Shown here piece after piece: positions 24,133-33,655 of a stretch of 64,000 nucleotides of DNA. The position numbers were made by a program, and so were the translations under genes. The DNA lies in the NCBI RefSeq assembly GCF_016916835.1, contig NZ_JAFFIX010000004.1, positions 310,001 through 374,000 of the forward strand, given 5' to 3'. Below the pieces are notes generated by a model. The model saw nothing but the letters and a program-made list of their open reading frames with translations, was not told the origin of the DNA and did no database searches. How positions within the stretch are numbered: the first letter of the stretch is position 1; each line of letters begins with the position of its first letter. Source of the stretch: Actinacidiphila bryophytorum (GTDB taxonomy: Bacteria > Actinomycetota > Actinomycetes > Streptomycetales > Streptomycetaceae).

Positions 24133-24660
24133 TCAGACGCTGTACTTCTCGTGCGAGATCGCGCGGTCCCACACCTCGTCGAAGGCTTTGACGCAGCCGG
24201 CGACCGCCGCCGGCTCCTCGGTCTGGTCGGTGCGGATCCAGCGGCCGGCCTCGTCGAAGACGTTGAACTGGACGAGGCGGCCGTCGAAGAGCCAGAAGTC
24301 GTGCTCCGGGAGGGCGATTCCCGCCGCGCTGCTCCTGGGCAGCCAGCGCACTTCCTCGCCTGCGGCGACGTTGGTGAAGGTGAACGAGTGCTCGTAGCGG
24401 ATGTACTCGCTGGGGGGCTCCGTGACCACGCGGGCGCGCTGGACCTGCACGCCCTTCGAGGTCACCTCCTGCACGAGGTCGAGCCAGGGGCGCCACCACG
24501 ACGCGCGGTCGGCGGGGTCGAGACGGTGACCCCGCTTCCACGCTTCGAAGCCCGCCGTCTCGTTCCCCATGTCGTAGGCGTCGCGCAGCTCCAGGTGAAC
24601 CGCTGACCGCTCGACGGCACGGAGCAGGTCGGCGAAGCTACTCAAGCTCTGCGACATCAA
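24133..24660 (-). CDS. DUF6879 protein
   Basis: The 175-residue protein contains LRDAYDMGNETAGFEAWKRG and later RYEHSFTFTNVAAGEEVRWL and LPEHDFWLFDGRLVQFNVFD, the pattern of DUF6879 proteins. They are regularly found next to XRE-DUF5753 regulators in Streptomyces and may act as partners in that switch. It overlaps the small upstream gene by 23 bp. The biochemical role is unknown. Confidence 0.85.
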   Translation of the reverse strand: MMSQSLSSFADLLRAVERSAVHLELRDAYDMGNETAGFEAWKRGHRLDPADRASWWRPWLDLVQEVTSKGVQVQRARVVTEPPSEYIRYEHSFTFTNVAAGEEVRWLPRSSAAGIALPEHDFWLFDGRLVQFNVFDEAGRWIRTDQTEEPAAVAGCVKAFDEVWDRAISHEKYSV

Positions 24661-24871
24661 GCGCCTCCCTGAGAAGCGGGATCATCCGCTTCGGTACTCG
24701 CACGATCCCCTCGTAGGAGGGCATCGCGACATCCCGGTTGCAGGTCGCCTCCGTCTGGCGGTCGGCCTTGACTCCCTGGAACAGCAGATCCTTGGCGTCC
24801 TCGTCCACCCAGACGGCCGGGGAGCCGTGGTCCCTCGACTCCGGGTCCTTCCCGACGAACCGTAGTGCCAT
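24638..24871 (-). CDS. Small hypothetical protein of the regulatory block
   Basis: The 77-residue frame from ATG 24871 reads MALRFVGKDPESRDHGSPAV and ends in MIPLLREALDVAELE. It overlaps the DUF6879 start and runs in the same direction, an arrangement common for these regulator trios. It resembles short Streptomyces companion proteins but no domain is firmly recognised. Confidence 0.7.
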   Translation of the reverse strand: MALRFVGKDPESRDHGSPAVWVDEDAKDLLFQGVKADRQTEATCNRDVAMPSYEGIVRVPKRMIPLLREALDVAELE

Positions 24872-25083
24872 GCTGACCTCCGATGTCGAGCCAGTTGCAG
24901 TCGGTTGCAGAGGACGTGCCGAGGACCGGCCGGTGTGGCGGCCCTGGGCGTCACCCCGCAACACTCCTTCACCTGACGTCACAAGCCTTGGACAATCAGT
25001 GAACTCCTGTCGCGCCAAGATCAGTTCGCACAAGGCGCGCACAACCCGGCCGCGAGCGGCCCTGCCCTGTAACAGTGGGGGTC

Positions 25084-26262
25084 ATGGACAGAACACCGGC
25101 CGCCGGGGAGAACATCGCGGTACTGCGCAAGGCCCGCGGGATGGGCCAGGCGAAACTGGCCCGCCTGTCCGGCATCTCCGTCTCCTACCTGAGCAAGATC
25201 GAGACCGGCGACCGCCCGGCAACGCCTCCCGTGGTGGCCGCCATCGCCAAGCCCCTACGCGTCTCCACCGCTCGGATCTACGGGCAGCCCTTCCTCGGCC
25301 TCTCCGAGCAGGCCGACCTGCTCAACGACCTACGTGACGCCGTCCGCCGCCACACCCTTCCCAGGGAGGACACGCCCGCTCCCGTGGCGCTGGCCGAGCG
25401 GCTGCAGCTCGCAGCTCGGCTCCGATCCGAGACGCGATACCTCGAACTCCTCCGGGAGCTGCCGACCCTTCTCGGCCAGGCGACCGCGACGGCGCTCGAC
25501 GCCGGCGGAGACTCTCCGGCCTGGGGACAACTCGCCGACCTCTACGGTTGCGCCTACAGCGTCACGCACCGTTTCGTTCAGCCCGACCTGGCCGACATCA
25601 TCGTCGCCCGCCAGCAGTGGGCCGCCCAGCGAACCTGGAACCCGGCCGCGGAAGCAACCGCGGCCTGGAACGAGGCGGGCACGTACCAGAGCGCCGGCGC
25701 GTACGGCGACGGCATGGCGATCGTCGAGCGCGCGATCAGCCAGTACGAGAGCGCCCGCACCGAAGGCCCGGAGTCCGTCGTCATCCTCGGATCGCTCCAC
25801 CTACGAGGCGTCGTCCTCGCCTCCCGCAACCGCGACCGCCACGCCACCGAGACCCACCTGCGCCACGCGAAGGGCCTGGCCGCCCAGCTCGACGGCGACG
25901 TGCTGATGCACAACCTGACCTTCGGGGAGGGCAACACGGCCCTCTACGAGCTGGCTGCGCATGTCGAACTGGACCAGCCCAACAAGGCGGTGACCATGTC
26001 GACGCCCCTGATCGACCAGCCGCCCTCCGGCCTCAAGCCCAACCGCCTCGGCCGCCTCTACATCGATGTCGCCCGCGCCCGCCTGGCCCTGAAGGACGCA
26101 GCCGGAGCCGAGGAGGCACTGAAGGCCGCCTTCAAGGTGTCCCCGCAGATGGCACAGATCCACCCGATGAGCCGCGAGGTCCTCCGCGTCCTCTTCATCC
26201 TCCACCAACGCGCCCGCCCCGACCTGGTGGCGATGGCGGAACGAGCGGGCCTCACCATGTGA
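25084..26262 (+). CDS. XRE regulator with TPR-like C-terminus
   Basis: The 392-residue protein begins with a helix-turn-helix (MGQAKLARLSGISVSYLSKI) and continues with about 300 residues of helical repeats (SVTHRFVQPDLADIIVARQQ, YQSAGAYGDGMAIVERAISQ, EEALKAAFKVSPQMAQIHPM) of the tetratricopeptide type. Such Streptomyces regulators may read a peptide or small signal. It faces away from the 24.9-kb leftward genes, sharing a ~210-bp divergent region with them, so joint control is plausible. The ATG at 25084 fits the domain start. Confidence 0.85.
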   Translation: MDRTPAAGENIAVLRKARGMGQAKLARLSGISVSYLSKIETGDRPATPPVVAAIAKPLRVSTARIYGQPFLGLSEQADLLNDLRDAVRRHTLPREDTPAPVALAERLQLAARLRSETRYLELLRELPTLLGQATATALDAGGDSPAWGQLADLYGCAYSVTHRFVQPDLADIIVARQQWAAQRTWNPAAEATAAWNEAGTYQSAGAYGDGMAIVERAISQYESARTEGPESVVILGSLHLRGVVLASRNRDRHATETHLRHAKGLAAQLDGDVLMHNLTFGEGNTALYELAAHVELDQPNKAVTMSTPLIDQPPSGLKPNRLGRLYIDVARARLALKDAAGAEEALKAAFKVSPQMAQIHPMSREVLRVLFILHQRARPDLVAMAERAGLTM

Positions 26263-26372
26263 AGGACATGCATGTTCTTCTGCTCACGCATGACGCCTGG
26301 GCGACGCGCGCGCGAGTTCGCTGGCCGACGCAGTGCGACGATCGCTGGCTTAATGAGAGCCACTGCTGGGTA

Positions 26373-26394
26373 CTGAACTTGATTGGGTGATGTC
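26373..26394 (+). repeat. IS630 left inverted repeat
   Basis: It begins CTGAACTTGATTGGGTGATG just inside TA at 26371-26372. It matches the complement of 28098-28119 at 21 of 22 positions. Confidence 0.85.
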
Positions 26395-26442
26395 GGTCCC
26401 GTTCGCCTGACAGCCGGCGTTCGGCGCCGGTAGCCGTGGGGT

Positions 26443-27503
26443 GTGAGGTACGCGCAGGGCGGCGGGCTGACCGACGCCGAGAGAACCACGCGGGAGCGGT
26501 TGCGACTCCAGGCCGTGGAGCGTTTCGAGGCTGGGCAGAAGAACACCGAGATTGCCGCTGGCCTGCGGGTCAGTGTGCGGTCCGTCGAGCGGTGGCGCCG
26601 GGCCTGGCGGGAGGGCGGCGAGGCGGGAGTCCTGTCGAAGGGGTCGCCGGGAAGACCTCGGCTCAGTGAAGCCCAGATCACCCGGCTGGAGCGTGAGTTG
26701 GAGCGTGGTCCGCTGGCCCACGGTTGGGCGGACCATCGGTGGACCCTGGCGCGGATCAAGACGCTGATCGGCCGGCTGTTCCATGTCTGCTACACGGTCG
26801 AGGGCTCCTGGCGGCTGCTGAAGCGGCACGGCTGGAGTTGGCAGCAGCCCACTCGGCGGGCGATCGAGCGCGACGACGAGGCGGTCGAGGTCTGGAAGAG
26901 GGAGACCTGGCCGCGGGTAAGAGCACCGCGGCGGAGCGCGGGGCCTGGATCGTCTTCGAGGACGAAGCCGGGCAGTCAATGACTCCGCCGCGAGCAAGGA
27001 CCTGGGGCCGGATCGGCCACACCCCGATCGTGAGGATGAGAGGCCGGGGCTCCGGACGGGTGTCGATGGCAGGCATGACCTGCTACAAGCCCGGCGAGCG
27101 GTCCCGGCTGATCTACGCGATCCGCGAGTACCGCGGACGCAAGGACGAACCGAAGGGCTTCGTTTGGCGCGATTTCCGCGACCTCATCGTCCGCGCCCGC
27201 ATCCAGCTCGGCGGCCCGATCGTGCTCGTCTGGGACAACCTCCGCCTGCACCTCACGGCCGGCATGCGGGCGTTCATCGACGCGAACGCCGAGTGGCTCA
27301 CGGTGTTCCAGCTGCCAACCTACGCCCCGGACCTCAACCCGCAGGAGGGCGTCTGGTCGCTGGTCAAACGCGAGATCGGCAATCTCGCCGCCGTGGACCT
27401 CGGCCAGGTCACCCGATCCGTGAAGCGGCGGCTCAAGAGGATCCAGTACCGCCCGGAACTCGTCGACGGCTGCCTCGCGACCACCGGCCTGACCTTGGAC
27501 TGA
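26443..27503 (+). pseudogene. IS630 family transposase in two frames
   Basis: The first frame (26443-26982) encodes the helix-turn-helix half: NTEIAAGLRVSVRSVERWRR and SPGRPRLSEAQITRLE. The DDE half is in another frame to 27503, with acidic residues in GAWIVFEDEAGQ, VLVWDNLRLHLT and TYAPDLNPQEGVWSLVK. The join lies near 26915, after ETWPRV, and needs a -1 shift. Many IS630/IS3-like elements use programmed frameshifting, so it may be active. No clear slippery heptamer was seen, so a mutation is also possible. Confidence 0.8.
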
Positions 27504-27509
27504 GGTGAC

Positions 27510-28082
27510 TCAGTCCTCCTCCCAGTTCGCGTAGTCGCCCATCGCCACGTCGTCGCACAGGGTCTCCCACAACCCGCTGTGAGCGGGTGCACTGTCATCG
27601 AGGGTGTCGAGGAGCTGGCGAAGCTCGTCCGCCACCTCCTCGAATCTGTCCTCTTCACCCTCTTCGTAGAACGGGAAGCGGTCGATGACGGCCGCGACGC
27701 ACCGGTGGAAGGTTTCGAGGTTCCTGTTCACATGCCGGGCGGTCGCAGACCCGATCTTGGGGATGTGCACGACGCGACGCGAAGCCACATCGACGCCGAG
27801 CCGACCGAACAGGCCGCTGGACCCAAAAATGACCACCGCGCTCTCGCCGATCCCGTCCAGCAACGTCGCTTCGGTCAGCGGTTGGTACTCATAGCCGATC
27901 AGCCCCGCCGGGACGCCCCTATCTCGCAGATCGGCGGCGATCTCGGCGGGTACCTGGGGTGCGCAGCCGATCTGGACCACAACGTACTTGGGCAACCGCA
28001 ACGGCGGGAGGTCTCGAATCACGCGAACATCATCCCTGTGCTCCGCCTTCGCCGGAAGGACGCGGGCGGGGCCCTCGGTCAT
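27510..28082 (-). CDS. SUKH-4-like immunity-type protein carried by the IS
   Basis: The 190-residue acidic product has VVVQIGCAPQVPAEI, GYEYQPLTEATLLDG, then RRVVHIPKIGSATARHVNRN and LETFHRCVAAVIDRFPFYEE, ending near SGLWETLCDDVAMGDYANWE. The late half resembles SUKH-4 proteins, immunity proteins against secreted or contact toxins. It sits fully between the IS inverted repeats, on the opposite strand to the transposase. A longer frame starts at a TTG inside the right repeat. The family call is moderate. Confidence 0.65.
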   Translation of the reverse strand: MTEGPARVLPAKAEHRDDVRVIRDLPPLRLPKYVVVQIGCAPQVPAEIAADLRDRGVPAGLIGYEYQPLTEATLLDGIGESAVVIFGSSGLFGRLGVDVASRRVVHIPKIGSATARHVNRNLETFHRCVAAVIDRFPFYEEGEEDRFEEVADELRQLLDTLDDSAPAHSGLWETLCDDVAMGDYANWEED

Positions 28083-28097
28083 CCGGCGGCGAGCCCC

Positions 28098-28119
28098 GAC
28101 ATCACTCAATCAAGTTCAG
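28098..28119 (-). repeat. IS630 right inverted repeat
   Basis: It ends ATCACTCAATCAAGTTCAG, followed by TA at 28120-28121. It is the reverse complement of the left repeat with one mismatch. Confidence 0.85.
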
Positions 28120-28325
28120 TAGCGCTGGCTGGAATCCGGAGAAGCCCGGGTCATTCGCCCCACACCTCGATTACCATCGCCTCTGGGCGAGAGTTGCCAG
28201 GTGCATGAACTGGCGGCGTGGAGGGGGCATCTCCAAAACTTCGCGGTGTTCTTCGGATCATGTGGATCACGAGTCAGCCGCAAAGCGGGAGAGCCCGTAT
28301 CAGGGGAAGCAGGCTGCAAGCACCC

Positions 28326-29804
28326 ATGACGTACGATATCGCCGCCCCTGAGCCGGCGGGAATGGTGGCTTCGCTGAGATCCCTGGGGTACTCACTGCCG
28401 GCGGCGGTGGCGGACCTAGTGGACAACAGCATCTCGGTAGAAGCACGGAACATCGACGTCGAGTTCACCTGGGCGGGACGGGACTCATGGATCGCGGTGG
28501 TCGATGACGGCTGGGGCATGGCTGCTGAGGAGCTCGTCACGGCGATGACCGTGGCGGCTCGGGGGCACACGAGCCCGCGCTCCTCCACGGATCTGGGCCG
28601 CTTCGGAGTCGGTCTGAAGTCGGCGTCGTTCTCGCAGTCGAGGCAGCTCACCGTGGCCAGCGCCAAGGTCGGTGGTGAATGGTACACACGCACCTGGGAC
28701 CTTGACATCGTCGAAGAGAGCGGCGAGTGGCGGCTCCTCCACGGAGCCGACGACGCCACGACAGCCGTACTGGACAGGATCCGGACTGCCGCCGGCCACG
28801 GCACGATTGTTCTGTGGCGACGGCTCAATGGCTATTTTGGTCGTGACGTTAGCCAGGACGACGAGCGTACCCAGAAGCTGTTCTACTCCGAGGCGGCCCG
28901 CACGGAGTCGCACCTCGGAATGGTTTTCGCACGCTTCCTCACCGGAAGCCGACGCCGGCACATGCGAGTGTCCGGGACCCCGGTGGAACCCTGGGATCCG
29001 TTCATGGGAAACCACCCCTCGGTTCAGCGGCTCCCCATGGAGGAACTGCTTCTGGGTGGCGGCTCTGTACGAGTCGAGGCGTTCATCCTCCCCAGCGCCC
29101 AACGACTCACGCCGGAGGAGTACGGCAGGGCCGCAGGACCGCAGGGATGGCTCGACCAACAGGGCTTCTACGTGTACCGCCGGAACCGCTTGATCCTGGC
29201 TGGCGACTGGCTGGGGCAGAGAGGTATGCGCCGCGAGGAGAAGTTCAACCTTGCCCGCATCGCCGTCGACATCCCGGTGGAGACGGACGCCGAGTGGGGC
29301 GTTGACGTGAGGAAGTCGAGCGTCGTCCCGCCCGTAGGCCTGCGCCCGCACCTCCACCGCATCGCGCGGCAGGCCCGGGCGAAGGCGGCGGACGTATTGC
29401 GGCACCGCGGACATGTCGCTGCGCGTACCCACGGTGATCCCCTCTCCTACGCGTGGAACGTGCGCCGACCGGACGGCAAGGTCACCTGCAGGATCAACCG
29501 CAGTCACCCACTGGTCCAGGCTGCTCTGAGACCCGGCGGCAACAGCACTGCAGACGTACGGGCGTTGATCCGACTCTTGGAGGAGACTGTGCCTGTAGCT
29601 GCCCTTCGCGTGATGCACGAGACGGACACCAGCGATGACCCGGAGCCATTCGGTGGACCCGGGCCCGCCGACGAGGCGGCGACCGAGGTCGCACAGCGGA
29701 TCTACGAGTCGCTCGTCTCGGGGGGCCGCTCACCCGCTGCCGCGCGCGAGAGGTTGAGGACCATGCCTCCCTTCGACCAACTACAGGGCTTCTGGAGCGG
29801 ATGA
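28326..29804 (+). CDS. MORC/MutL-like GHKL ATPase of the defence island
   Basis: The 492-residue protein has all Bergerat-fold motifs near its start: AVADLVDNSISVEARNIDV, WIAVVDDGWGMAAEEL, and DLGRFGVGLKSASFSQS. An S5-like middle and a helical C-terminus follow. Bacterial MORC-type ATPases of this kind were described from comparative genomics (Iyer and colleagues, 2008) together with Z1 helicases and restriction-fold proteins. It is the first gene of the four-gene run to 35459 and should be the ATP-driven clamp or sensor of the complex. Confidence 0.9.
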   Translation: MTYDIAAPEPAGMVASLRSLGYSLPAAVADLVDNSISVEARNIDVEFTWAGRDSWIAVVDDGWGMAAEELVTAMTVAARGHTSPRSSTDLGRFGVGLKSASFSQSRQLTVASAKVGGEWYTRTWDLDIVEESGEWRLLHGADDATTAVLDRIRTAAGHGTIVLWRRLNGYFGRDVSQDDERTQKLFYSEAARTESHLGMVFARFLTGSRRRHMRVSGTPVEPWDPFMGNHPSVQRLPMEELLLGGGSVRVEAFILPSAQRLTPEEYGRAAGPQGWLDQQGFYVYRRNRLILAGDWLGQRGMRREEKFNLARIAVDIPVETDAEWGVDVRKSSVVPPVGLRPHLHRIARQARAKAADVLRHRGHVAARTHGDPLSYAWNVRRPDGKVTCRINRSHPLVQAALRPGGNSTADVRALIRLLEETVPVAALRVMHETDTSDDPEPFGGPGPADEAATEVAQRIYESLVSGGRSPAAARERLRTMPPFDQLQGFWSG

Positions 29805-29873
29805 GCCCCGAGCTGTTGTCGGTGCTCGCCCCTATCCTGCTCGATACCGTCGACGTCCCGCTGGAGGTTCCAC

Positions 29874-32648
29874 GTGAGCGCCGTTCCTGACGACCCCATG
29901 GCCAAGGCCCAGCGCCTGGTTCTCGGGTTTCTGCCACAGGACCGTCAGCCGACGACAGAGGAGGTACAGAACGCGGTCAACGCCATCTTCGGAATGCTTG
30001 CCGCACAGGGAGAATCCCTGGACCGGGACCAGTTGGCCAAGGAGATCGAGGCCATGACCGCCGTGTTCCAGGAGCGGTCGTCTGGCCTCACGGACCCCAA
30101 AGGCCACGACCCGTGGCTGCCGGAGGCGAAGAACGATCGTGACTGGGACTTCTGGGAGCGGTACCGGCGCTACCTCGAGGACGTGGTGGGCCTTCCACCG
30201 TGGGTCGTGAGGCGGCTGGACCAGAGCTCCGACGAGGTGTTGGGCCAGCTGGAGGATCCACGCCGCCCGGGTTCCTGGAGCCGCAAGGGGCTCGTGATCG
30301 GCCAGGTGCAGTCAGGCAAGACCGGTCAGTACATCGGGCTCGCCGCAAAGGCGGTGGACGCCGGCTACCGGCTCATCGTGGTGCTCGCCGGCATCCACGA
30401 CGACCTCCGCAGCCAGACACAGCTACGGGTCGACGAGGGACTCCTGGGTTTCGACACCCAGCACTACAGGCGGTCCAACGAGGTCGGCAAGTCCCGACTC
30501 ATCGGCGCGGGCCGGATGCCGGGCGCGAAAAAGCTCGACATCGCCTCGCCGACGAACAGCACCGCGAAGGGGGATTTCGGCAAGAAGACGGCTTCCCACA
30601 CCAACTTCCCTCTCGGGAGTTTCCCCGTCGTGCTCGTCGTCAAGAAGCACTGGAAGCTTCTCGAGTACGTGCGTAACTGGGTGACCGATGTTCACGGGAC
30701 CGAGGATGAGAACGGCAAGAAGGTCGTGAAGGATCTTCCTCTGCTCGTCGTCGACGACGAGGCGGACAACGCCTCGATCGATACGACCAAGGACGACGAC
30801 GCGGACCCGACGAAGACCAACGCCGCGATACGTGACCTCGTCAACGCATTCGACCAGTCCGCGTACGTTGGATACACGGCGACACCGTTCGCCAACATCT
30901 ACATCAACCCGGAGGCGAACAACGAGAAGGTCGGGGAGGATCTCTTTCCGGCAAGCTTCATCCGCAGCCTTCCTTCGCCCTCCAACTACCTCGGTCCCGA
31001 GCGGGTCTTCGGCCTCCAAGTCGATGACGATGACGAGGAGGACACGCCGCCTCTGCCTTTGGTGCGTCACGTGAAGGACGCCGAGATCTGGCTTCCCGCC
31101 AAGCACAAGTCGGGCCACGTTCCCGGCGCCGAGCTGCCTGCCTCCCTACGCGAGGCGATCTCCTCGTTCGTGCTCGCCTGCGCGGCTCGCCGGGCCAGGG
31201 GACAGACGAAGGTGCACAACTCGATGCTGGTGCATGTCACCCGTTTCACCTCGGTGCAGGGGCTGGTGCGCGACCAGGTCGACGACCATCTGCGGCTCCT
31301 CGTCGACACGCTCCGGGACCGGTACGGGAAGGGCCCCACGCTCCGCGAGGAACTCCAGGGTCTCTGGGAGCGGGAATTCGTCCCCACCACGGAGCAATTC
31401 CCGACCGACGAGGCCGAGCGCCTCACGTGGGATCAGGTGTCGGCGCAACTCCTGGATGCCATTCGGAAGATCCAGGTCAAAGCGGTGAACGGCACGTCCA
31501 AGGACGCGCTTGATTACTACTTGAGCCGCAAGGATGGTCTCTCCGTGATCGCTGTCGGAGGGCAGAAACTCTCCCGCGGCCTCACTTTGGAAGGCCTGAC
31601 GGTCAGCTACTACCTGCGCTGGTCGAAGTCATACGACGCGCTCCTCCAGATGGGGCGGTGGTTCGGGTACCGGCCAAAGCACGAGGACCTGTGCCGTCTG
31701 TACACGACCCCCGAGCTTCAGGTCGCCTACGTGGAGGTCACGGCCGCCACCGACGAACTTCGGCGGGAGGTTGAGGAGATGGCCACGCTCGGCCTCGAAC
31801 CGACGGCGTTCGGACTGAAGGTGCGGTCCTCGTCACTGGGCCTGACGGTGACGGCGCCCAACAAGATGCGCAAGGGCAAGAAAATCCTCCTAAGCTACTC
31901 CGGCGAAGGGCCGGAGACAGTGATCTTCAAGCTCGCCGATCGGACAGTCGCTCACAACTTCGGGCTCCTTGAGGGGTTGGTCCGACGACTCGACAGCGGC
32001 GAGGGTCTCAAGGCGGCGCCCAAGGGCGGCAACGTGCAGTGGGAGGGTGTCTCACCTGGACTGGTTTCCGAGTTTCTCTCTGACTACGAGACCGACCCCA
32101 TGGCGCAGCGCGTCCGGCCGCGGCTCATCGCCAAGTACATCGACCAGTGCGCGAAGGTGGGAGAACTGGTCGACTGGACAGTTGTTCTGGTCAGCAGCAC
32201 AACGTCGCAGTGGCCGCAGGAGATCGCCGGACACACCGTTGGTGTTGTGAAGCGAGCCGCGCTCAAGGACGACTTCGAGAGCGAGGGCAGGTACACGATC
32301 CGCCGGATCATCAGCCCCCAGGACGAGCTGATCGGTCTCGACCCGATCGAGGAGGAGAGGGCACGTGAAGCCGCGCGAAAGGCTGCGGAGGACGCGGAGA
32401 AGGCGGTGCCCCCGCAGAACCCATCGGGCACGTACATCCGGAGGCAGCGCCGCCCCGAACAGGGCCTGCTACTGATCTACCCCGTCATGCCCGTCAACAG
32501 GGACGGCGTCGGGGTGTCGGCCACTCCTCTCGTGGGCTTCCAGGTGAGCCTCCCTCACTCGGAGCACCAGTCCAAGACCGAGTACGTCGCCAATACCGTC
32601 TGGCTTCAAGACGACATCTACTCGATCGTCGAGGAGGACGAGGCGTGA
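29874..32648 (+). CDS. Z1-domain superfamily II helicase-like protein
   Basis: The 924-residue protein has a Walker A in GLVIGQVQSGKTGQYIGLAA, a DEAD-type Walker B in LPLLVVDDEADNASID, and the later helicase segments AYVGYTATPFANIYINPEAN and VGGQKLSRGLTLEGLTVSYY. The Z1 domain follows the last motif. The family is linked to MORC/MutL-type ATPases in restriction-like systems. It starts at a GTG 69 bp after the ATPase gene and overlaps the next gene as ATGA. It probably translocates on DNA for the nuclease partner. Confidence 0.95.
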   Translation: MSAVPDDPMAKAQRLVLGFLPQDRQPTTEEVQNAVNAIFGMLAAQGESLDRDQLAKEIEAMTAVFQERSSGLTDPKGHDPWLPEAKNDRDWDFWERYRRYLEDVVGLPPWVVRRLDQSSDEVLGQLEDPRRPGSWSRKGLVIGQVQSGKTGQYIGLAAKAVDAGYRLIVVLAGIHDDLRSQTQLRVDEGLLGFDTQHYRRSNEVGKSRLIGAGRMPGAKKLDIASPTNSTAKGDFGKKTASHTNFPLGSFPVVLVVKKHWKLLEYVRNWVTDVHGTEDENGKKVVKDLPLLVVDDEADNASIDTTKDDDADPTKTNAAIRDLVNAFDQSAYVGYTATPFANIYINPEANNEKVGEDLFPASFIRSLPSPSNYLGPERVFGLQVDDDDEEDTPPLPLVRHVKDAEIWLPAKHKSGHVPGAELPASLREAISSFVLACAARRARGQTKVHNSMLVHVTRFTSVQGLVRDQVDDHLRLLVDTLRDRYGKGPTLREELQGLWEREFVPTTEQFPTDEAERLTWDQVSAQLLDAIRKIQVKAVNGTSKDALDYYLSRKDGLSVIAVGGQKLSRGLTLEGLTVSYYLRWSKSYDALLQMGRWFGYRPKHEDLCRLYTTPELQVAYVEVTAATDELRREVEEMATLGLEPTAFGLKVRSSSLGLTVTAPNKMRKGKKILLSYSGEGPETVIFKLADRTVAHNFGLLEGLVRRLDSGEGLKAAPKGGNVQWEGVSPGLVSEFLSDYETDPMAQRVRPRLIAKYIDQCAKVGELVDWTVVLVSSTTSQWPQEIAGHTVGVVKRAALKDDFESEGRYTIRRIISPQDELIGLDPIEEERAREAARKAAEDAEKAVPPQNPSGTYIRRQRRPEQGLLLIYPVMPVNRDGVGVSATPLVGFQVSLPHSEHQSKTEYVANTVWLQDDIYSIVEEDEA

Positions 32649-33655
32649 CCGTCACGGAGGACGCGTGGCACGAACTGGAGAGCCCCCAGGATGCACCGGG
32701 GCGTTCCAGTCTCCGTCTGTACCCGGAGTCCCCGCTCGACACGTTCCTTTCCGTCTCCCACCCAGGCCGACAGCGCATGCTGGTCCTCCGAGCGGACGCC
32801 CGCTCCGCAGACCCGATCGTGCGCTCGGTGGGCCGTCTTCCCAAGGCAGCCGGGATCGAGATGAACCTCAGTGCGGTGTCCCGGGTCGAGTACGAACTCC
32901 AGGTGATCCTGACTGCGAACGAGCTCCGCGACGTCTTCAACCCGCTCGTCGCCGACGTCGCCGAGACCGCCAAGGCCGCTCCGGCTGCTGCAGAGGCCCT
33001 GGCAGCCGCGGTCGACAGGTTCGGGAGGTGGCAGGACCTCCTGCGTGCAGTAAGCAAAGACGGGCTGAGCGCCGAGGCCCGTCGTGGACTCTACGGCGAA
33101 CTCCTGGTCCTGGGCGACGTCCTCCTGACCTCGGTGGCCCAGTCCGAGACGGTCGAGGCATGGACCGGCCCCACAGGGGCCAACCAGGATTTCCAGCTGA
33201 CCGAGGTGGCAATCGAGGCCAAGGCCAGCGTCGCGAAGCGCCCCAGGAGCATCCGGATCGCCAGCGAGCGACAGCTGGATGGAACCGGGACGCCTGCTCT
33301 GCTTCTCGCCCTGGCACAGCTCGACGAACGGCGCGGTGGATCGGGAGAGAGCCTGAACACGAGGGTGGAGGACATACGACGGCAGCTATCGAACCCCACC
33401 GCGCGTGTACGGTTCGACGGTCTGCTCATCCAGGCCGGCTACCTCCCCGGACACCACGACCTCTACGAAGAACCCCGGTACACCGTCCGTGACCTGCGGT
33501 TCTGGCATGTACGAGAAGGCTTCCCCAGACTGGTCGAATCGGACCTGCCCGAGGGAGTCGGCGACTGCACATACAACGTGAGCACCGCGGGCCTGGACGT
33601 CTACCGAGCCACGGCCGACGAGGTGAGGGAACTGATCGGGGTGCCCCATGGCTGA
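32645..33655 (+). CDS. PD-(D/E)XK motif protein (DUF4420)
   Basis: The 336-residue protein shows the nuclease signature GANQDFQLTEVAIEAKAS near residues 178-195, an acidic residue followed by the EAK of a restriction-fold active site, and LYPESPLDTFLSVSHPGRQR at its N-terminus. It matches the PD-(D/E)XK family DUF4420 that accompanies Z1 proteins. It overlaps the Z1 gene by 4 bp and the AIPR gene by 8 bp, so all are translated as a unit. It is the likely DNA-cutting subunit. Confidence 0.9.
   Translation: MTVTEDAWHELESPQDAPGRSSLRLYPESPLDTFLSVSHPGRQRMLVLRADARSADPIVRSVGRLPKAAGIEMNLSAVSRVEYELQVILTANELRDVFNPLVADVAETAKAAPAAAEALAAAVDRFGRWQDLLRAVSKDGLSAEARRGLYGELLVLGDVLLTSVAQSETVEAWTGPTGANQDFQLTEVAIEAKASVAKRPRSIRIASERQLDGTGTPALLLALAQLDERRGGSGESLNTRVEDIRRQLSNPTARVRFDGLLIQAGYLPGHHDLYEEPRYTVRDLRFWHVREGFPRLVESDLPEGVGDCTYNVSTAGLDVYRATADEVRELIGVPHG

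Larger units (their letters stand above)
26371..28121. mobile_element. IS630/Tc1-type insertion sequence with passenger gene
   Basis: Inverted repeats of 22 bp with one mismatch (left 26373-26394, right 28098-28119) are flanked on both sides by TA, the IS630/Tc1 target duplication. Inside lie a two-frame IS630 transposase on the + strand and a second gene on the - strand. The size, about 1.75 kb, exceeds a simple IS630 because of the second gene. It separates the regulatory block from the defence island without interrupting a recognisable gene. Confidence 0.85.

Noticed and set aside
18849..25042. Block as a classical antibiotic cluster
   Set aside because: There are no carrier-protein, condensation, ketosynthase, lanthipeptide or transporter genes; the enzymes fit a small modification pathway at most.
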